Assembly: GCF_015529805.1 (NCBI RefSeq)
Contig: NZ_CP064654.1
Span: forward strand, 2,846,045-2,910,044
Length of the DNA: 64,000 bases
Direction: 5' to 3'
Origin: Qipengyuania soli
GTDB lineage: Bacteria; Pseudomonadota; Alphaproteobacteria; Sphingomonadales; Sphingomonadaceae
The notes beneath the pieces are model-generated. The model did no database searches, had not been told where the DNA came from, and was given only the letters and a program-made list of their open reading frames with translations. The number at the start of each line of letters is the position of its first letter. The stretch's first letter is position 1. Made by a program: the position numbers and the translations under genes. This document shows, one piece after another, positions 60,648-64,000 of this stretch.

Positions 60648-62382
60648 CGTTCGTCTTCATTGCGGAGCGGATATCGGCCACCCTGCTGCGGATGGCATTG
60701 GGTGTGCCGTCCATCACCACCTTGCCATTGGCCAGCATGATGATCCTGTCGACCATGTTCAGCAGCGACGGGCGGTGGGTAATGATGATCAGCGTCCGGT
60801 CGGCGAATTCCTCGCGCAGGTTTTCCATCATCCCGCGTTCGGTATCGGCATCGACCGAGGATGTCGGCTCGTCGAGAATGATGATCGGCGGGCGGCCGAC
60901 CAGCGCTCGCGCCAGTGCGATCGACTGCTTCTGCCCACCCGAGAGCCCTTCTCCGCGGTCGGCAAGCTCTAGATCGTAGCCCTGTGGCATGCGGCTGATG
61001 AACTCGTGTGCACGGCTGATCTTGGCGGCGCGGATCATCTCTTCGTCATCCACGTCCTCGCGGCCGAGAAGGATATTGTCGCGCAGCGTGCCGGTGAGCA
61101 GCACATTGTCCTGGAACAGCGCCCCCACGCGCGAGCGGACCGCGGCCGGGGTAAGCTGGCGAATGTCCACGCCATCGACCAGAACGAGACCGCTGGAAGG
61201 CGGATAGAGGCCCAGCATGAGGCGCGCGACGGTAGATTTGCCCGACCCGATCGAGCCGATCAGCGCGACATGCTCGCCCGAAGCAATCTGGAAATTCACG
61301 TTCGACAGCGCCAGCTCGGGAGCTTCGGGATAGCGGAAGTCGACGTTGCGGAACTCGATCGTGCCAGAAATGCGCGCGACGCCCAGTCCCTTGCCTTCCG
61401 GACCCTCAACCGGCTGGCTCATGAAGGAATCGATCTGCTGGTAGGCCGTGCGCGCCGCGTTGAGGCGGGTAAGGAGGTGGGCGATCGTGCCCAGCGGCGC
61501 CACCACGCGACCCGACAGGATCGAGCAGGCGATGAGCCCGCCCACCGTCAGGCTCTGGTCGGCAATGGCGAAGACGCCGAAAATGACCACCCCGGTATAG
61601 GCCATGGTCTGCGCGGTTCCGGCGATGGTAATTGAGATGGTGGAGGTGACCCGCTGGCGCAGCGATACGGTCGAATGCCGGCCCACGGCATCGTCCCACC
61701 GGCGCGAAAGGATATTGCCGGCGTTGGCCGATTTCACGGTCTCGAGACTGCCGACCGTCTCGACCAGCACGGACTGCTTGCCCATGGCCTCGCCCAGCGT
61801 CTCGGCCGAAAGCCGGCGCATCATGGGCTGGGTGGCAAGTGCGCTGAGCACCACCAGCGGGATCATGACCAGCGGGACCATGACCAGCCAACCCCCGATG
61901 AGGGCGATCACCGTGAGGGTAATCAAGATAAAGGGCAGGTCGACGATCGAGGTCATCGTGGCCGAGGCGAAGAAGTCACGGAGCGTCTCGATCTCGCGCA
62001 CCAGGCTGGCGAGGCCGCCCGTCGAATGCTTGCGCGTGTCCATCCGCATGTGGAGGATCTGGTCGAAAATCTGCTTGCCGATGTCCCGGTCGATGCGCGC
62101 GCCCGCGACATCGACGAAGTAGGCGCGCAGCATCTTGAGCACGAAATCGAACACCAGGATGATGACGAGGCCGATCGTCAGGCCGATCAGTGAATCGGTC
62201 GCATTGTTCGGGACCACGCGGTCATAGACCGTCATCGTGAAAAGCGCGGTGATCAGGGCGAACAGGTTGATCAGCGTCGCCGCCAGCGCAACCTTTACAT
62301 AGATAGGCCGATTGGCCCGCAGCGGCGCTGCGAGCCATTCAGAAAACCGGCCCTTAGGCAATTCGATGGAATCGAATGCCAA
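60631..62382 (-). CDS. Type I secretion ABC transporter (permease-ATPase)
   Basis: 583 residues. Residues about 25-300 form a six-helix ABC permease domain. The ATPase has Walker A IGSIGSGKSTVARL near 375, signature EGLSGGQKQSIALARAL near 480 and Walker B PIIILDEPTSSVDADTERG. It lacks the N-terminal peptidase C39-like domain of HlyB (no Cys/His pair, first helix near residue 27), so it is of the PrtD type. The likely cargo is the adjacent repeat protein. Confidence 0.92.
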   Translation of the reverse strand: MAFDSIELPKGRFSEWLAAPLRANRPIYVKVALAATLINLFALITALFTMTVYDRVVPNNATDSLIGLTIGLVIILVFDFVLKMLRAYFVDVAGARIDRDIGKQIFDQILHMRMDTRKHSTGGLASLVREIETLRDFFASATMTSIVDLPFILITLTVIALIGGWLVMVPLVMIPLVVLSALATQPMMRRLSAETLGEAMGKQSVLVETVGSLETVKSANAGNILSRRWDDAVGRHSTVSLRQRVTSTISITIAGTAQTMAYTGVVIFGVFAIADQSLTVGGLIACSILSGRVVAPLGTIAHLLTRLNAARTAYQQIDSFMSQPVEGPEGKGLGVARISGTIEFRNVDFRYPEAPELALSNVNFQIASGEHVALIGSIGSGKSTVARLMLGLYPPSSGLVLVDGVDIRQLTPAAVRSRVGALFQDNVLLTGTLRDNILLGREDVDDEEMIRAAKISRAHEFISRMPQGYDLELADRGEGLSGGQKQSIALARALVGRPPIIILDEPTSSVDADTERGMMENLREEFADRTLIIITHRPSLLNMVDRIIMLANGKVVMDGTPNAIRSRVADIRSAMKTNDGRVA

Positions 62383-62455
62383 GTTCTACCCCCTCTTGCC
62401 CCGTCTCAATTCCAAGCGTTTCGCCTCCCCCTCGAAATCTTCGCCCTGACGGTCA

Positions 62456-64000
62456 TCAGGCCACCTGCATGGTCTGCGTCAGCACCGACAGGTCTTCCGG
62501 CGGAAGCATGTGCGATGCGTCGGCATAGTGCCCGGCGGCGGTCGGATCGTTGTGCATGAGCTGGCTTGCCAACGAGCTTGCAGTGGCGACCAGCGGTGAA
62601 AGCGGTTCGGATGCAGTCGTCTCGCCGCTTTCGTTGAATGCAGCCAGTGCGATGTGCGCATCGGAACCGAAGGCGTACCAGTCGCCGCGCTGGCCGTTCT
62701 TGCTCGCATTGGCGATGCCGTTGAAATCCGGATCGTACTGCAGGATGAACTGGATCGCCGCTTCGTAGGCATCCGAGATCGTCGGATCGAGCGTCGGATC
62801 CCCTTCGCCGTCGTCGCACACCGCATTGTGGTTGAGCGTGTTGAGGAACGTAGCTGCGACGTCGCGTTCCAGGATGCTGAGGTAGTCGTTGCCGCCACCC
62901 TTGGGACCGCCCGAAACCCAGCTTGCCAGTTCCGACACCGTGAGGAAGATGTCGCCGGCCTGTTCGATGCCGTCTCCATTCGCATCCCACAGGGCGAAGT
63001 GGTCGTTGTCACTGGTGTTGGGATCGGAGTCGTTGGGCAGCAGGTCGACCCCGTAGAGGTCGAGCAGGTCTTCGTGCGACCAGCCCTCGGCATCGAAGTC
63101 CTTGTTGCTTCCGTCGCCTGCCTTGTCGGGTCCGTTGGAGTCGCCTTGGTTGTCGAGGATTCCGTCGAAGAACGAGCGGCCCAGCAGCGACTGCCAGAAG
63201 CCCGGCGTGCGGTTGACGTTGCAATCGTCGGGATCGTTGCCGAAATTGCCAACCTCGGCAACCCCAAGGCTACCGGTCACATCGGCTCCGCTTTCGATGA
63301 CGAATGTATATCCGCCATAGGTCTGGTTGAAGCCCTCTTGCTGGACTTCATAGACGTACAGCGTCTGGCCACTGTAGTTGCCCAGAACGTCGCCGATGAT
63401 CCCCGTGCCGCCTTCGGTCGAAGTGAAGGGGTTGAGGCCGGTGAATTCGTATTGGCCATTGGCATCGGTGATGTCGACCAGCAGGTATCCATTGGTGGGA
63501 TCTTGGTCGGTATCGACGATGATCGTCCATCCTTCGAGGACGGCGCCGGTACCTTCGTCCCATACCCCGTTGCCATTGTCGTCGGACCACTTGAACCCGG
63601 ACAGATCGAAGTCTTCGAAGTTGGCGAAGTCGAGGTTGGTCTGGTCGGCGCCCGAGGTGCCGGTGATGACATAGCCGGCCTGGCCGAGCGTCTGGGTGTA
63701 GCCTGCGGGAGTGATCTCGTAGACGGTGGCGCCGGCGACGGTCCAGTCGAGGTTGGCGAAGGACCAGCTGCCATCGGCGGCGGTGGTGGTCGAATAGCCG
63801 TCGTTGTCCTCGCCGTCGCCGTTGACGTCGATGAAGATGGTGACCCCGCCGAGGCCGGTGTCGTCCTCCGACAGGCCGTCGCCGGTGATGTCGGTGTACT
63901 TGGTGCCGGAGATGTCGAACAGCTCGAAGTTGGCGAAGTCGAGGTTGGTCTGGTCGGCGCCCGAGGTGCCGGTGATGACATAGCCGGCCTGGCCGAGCGT
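62456..64000 (-). CDS. Large SdrD-like repeat protein with TPGFW C-terminal domain, N-terminal part beyond the window
   Basis: The reading frame is open from the right edge to the stop at 62456 (514 residues seen, start not in the window). It holds SdrD_B-like/CNA_B-like beta modules: SGTKYTDITGDGLSEDDTGL, then DLSGFKWSDDNGNGVWDEGT, with acidic Ca-type loops and a TYEITPAGY-like ending. One module begins as an exact repeat of the edge module (period 103 residues). The C-terminal 250 residues have NVNRTPGFWQSLLGRSFF, a DANGDGIEQAGD loop and a helical tail. No GGxGxD (RTX) runs are visible. The type I secretion pair directly downstream suggests export by that route as a surface adhesin. Confidence 0.85.
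   Translation of the reverse strand, partial: TLGQAGYVITGTSGADQTNLDFANFELFDISGTKYTDITGDGLSEDDTGLGGVTIFIDVNGDGEDNDGYSTTTAADGSWSFANLDWTVAGATVYEITPAGYTQTLGQAGYVITGTSGADQTNLDFANFEDFDLSGFKWSDDNGNGVWDEGTGAVLEGWTIIVDTDQDPTNGYLLVDITDANGQYEFTGLNPFTSTEGGTGIIGDVLGNYSGQTLYVYEVQQEGFNQTYGGYTFVIESGADVTGSLGVAEVGNFGNDPDDCNVNRTPGFWQSLLGRSFFDGILDNQGDSNGPDKAGDGSNKDFDAEGWSHEDLLDLYGVDLLPNDSDPNTSDNDHFALWDANGDGIEQAGDIFLTVSELASWVSGGPKGGGNDYLSILERDVAATFLNTLNHNAVCDDGEGDPTLDPTISDAYEAAIQFILQYDPDFNGIANASKNGQRGDWYAFGSDAHIALAAFNESGETTASEPLSPLVATASSLASQLMHNDPTAAGHYADASHMLPPEDLSVLTQTMQVA
63615..64000. repeat. 309-bp period direct repeat in the adhesin gene
   Basis: The 77 bp at 63615-63691 recur exactly at 63924-64000, the right edge. 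The offset is 309 bp, or 103 codons. Each copy encodes the start of the repeat module, TLGQAGYVITGTSGADQTNL. The identical DNA suggests recent duplication or gene conversion, and more copies probably lie to the right of the window. Confidence 0.9.

Noticed and set aside
63277..63981. Alternate minus-strand frame made mainly of Ser, Pro, Thr and Ala
   Set aside because: It is a frame-shifted reading of the repeat protein; the true frame gives SdrD-like modules and runs on to a conserved C-terminus.
63615..64000. Regular repeat that could be mistaken for a CRISPR array
   Set aside because: The unit is 309 bp, in frame and protein coding; there are no short repeats with unique spacers.

Overview
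The window is GC-rich, densely packed chromosomal DNA from an alphaproteobacterium. The best fit is a sphingomonad of the Erythrobacteraceae type (Erythrobacter, Qipengyuania or Altererythrobacter-like). This is inferred from protein style and gene order: mutM-ubiE-ubiB followed by coaBC-dut, a zinc-ribbon membrane protein divergent from ftsEX, and trpS-murJ-secB-Tim44-mltA-smr. No IS element, integrase, CRISPR array or rRNA was seen. One tRNA, tRNA-Leu(GAG), is present.

Layout. 1-1954: the N-terminal part of guaA runs off the left edge, divergent from an MFS exporter. 2181-4926: a possible accessory unit, with a promoter, a TIR-membrane-TPR protein, a small ORFan and a G-rich hairpin. 4937-11665: acyl-CoA ligase, a CDF transporter translationally coupled to an odd lipoprotein, M20 peptidase, serine deaminase and LmbE-type deacetylase. 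11748-15367: gyrB and an AI-2E-family permease. 15364-17776: a two-gene, phage-tail-like beta-helix cassette whose ribosome binding site lies in a hairpin. 17830-20623: TetR regulator, two lipid-type membrane genes and a coiled-coil protein. 20698-24418: leucine-catabolism operon (ivd, epimerase, mccB), followed by tRNA-Leu. 24705-29143: zinc-ribbon protein divergent from ftsE-ftsX-DUF218-plsC-MOSC. 29140-32923: tyrA and hisC divergent from metX and metW. 32920-37045: formaldehyde oxidation (fghA and frmA) split by a serine hydrolase, with ProXp-ala and a glyoxalase-fold gene. 37145-38783: two small exported proteins and a GST. 38784-46861: mutM, ubiE, ubiB, two tandem paralogous membrane proteins, a DUF4345-like protein, an oversized coaBC and dut. 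46945-53768: DUF4136 lipoprotein, trpS, murJ, secB, Tim44-like, mltA and smr. 53752-59263: Pr6Pr-like membrane protein and the peroxide-defence set katG, ahpF and ahpC, each with its own intrinsic terminator. 59340-64000: a type I secretion pair (HlyD-like and ABC) downstream of a large SdrD-like repeat protein that runs off the right edge.

The genome is economical. Many co-directional genes overlap by 4 nt (ATGA), and at least six convergent pairs overlap at or near their stop codons. The most unusual points are the TIR-TPR unit, the CoaBC with a ~165-residue acidic linker, the solute-binding-like lipoprotein coupled to a CDF transporter, the beta-helix cassette with a sequestered Shine-Dalgarno, the tandem GT-C-like membrane pair inside a conserved ubiquinone/CoA gene string, and the repeat adhesin with its dedicated exporter. 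All functions are inferred from sequence reading alone; no database search was possible.
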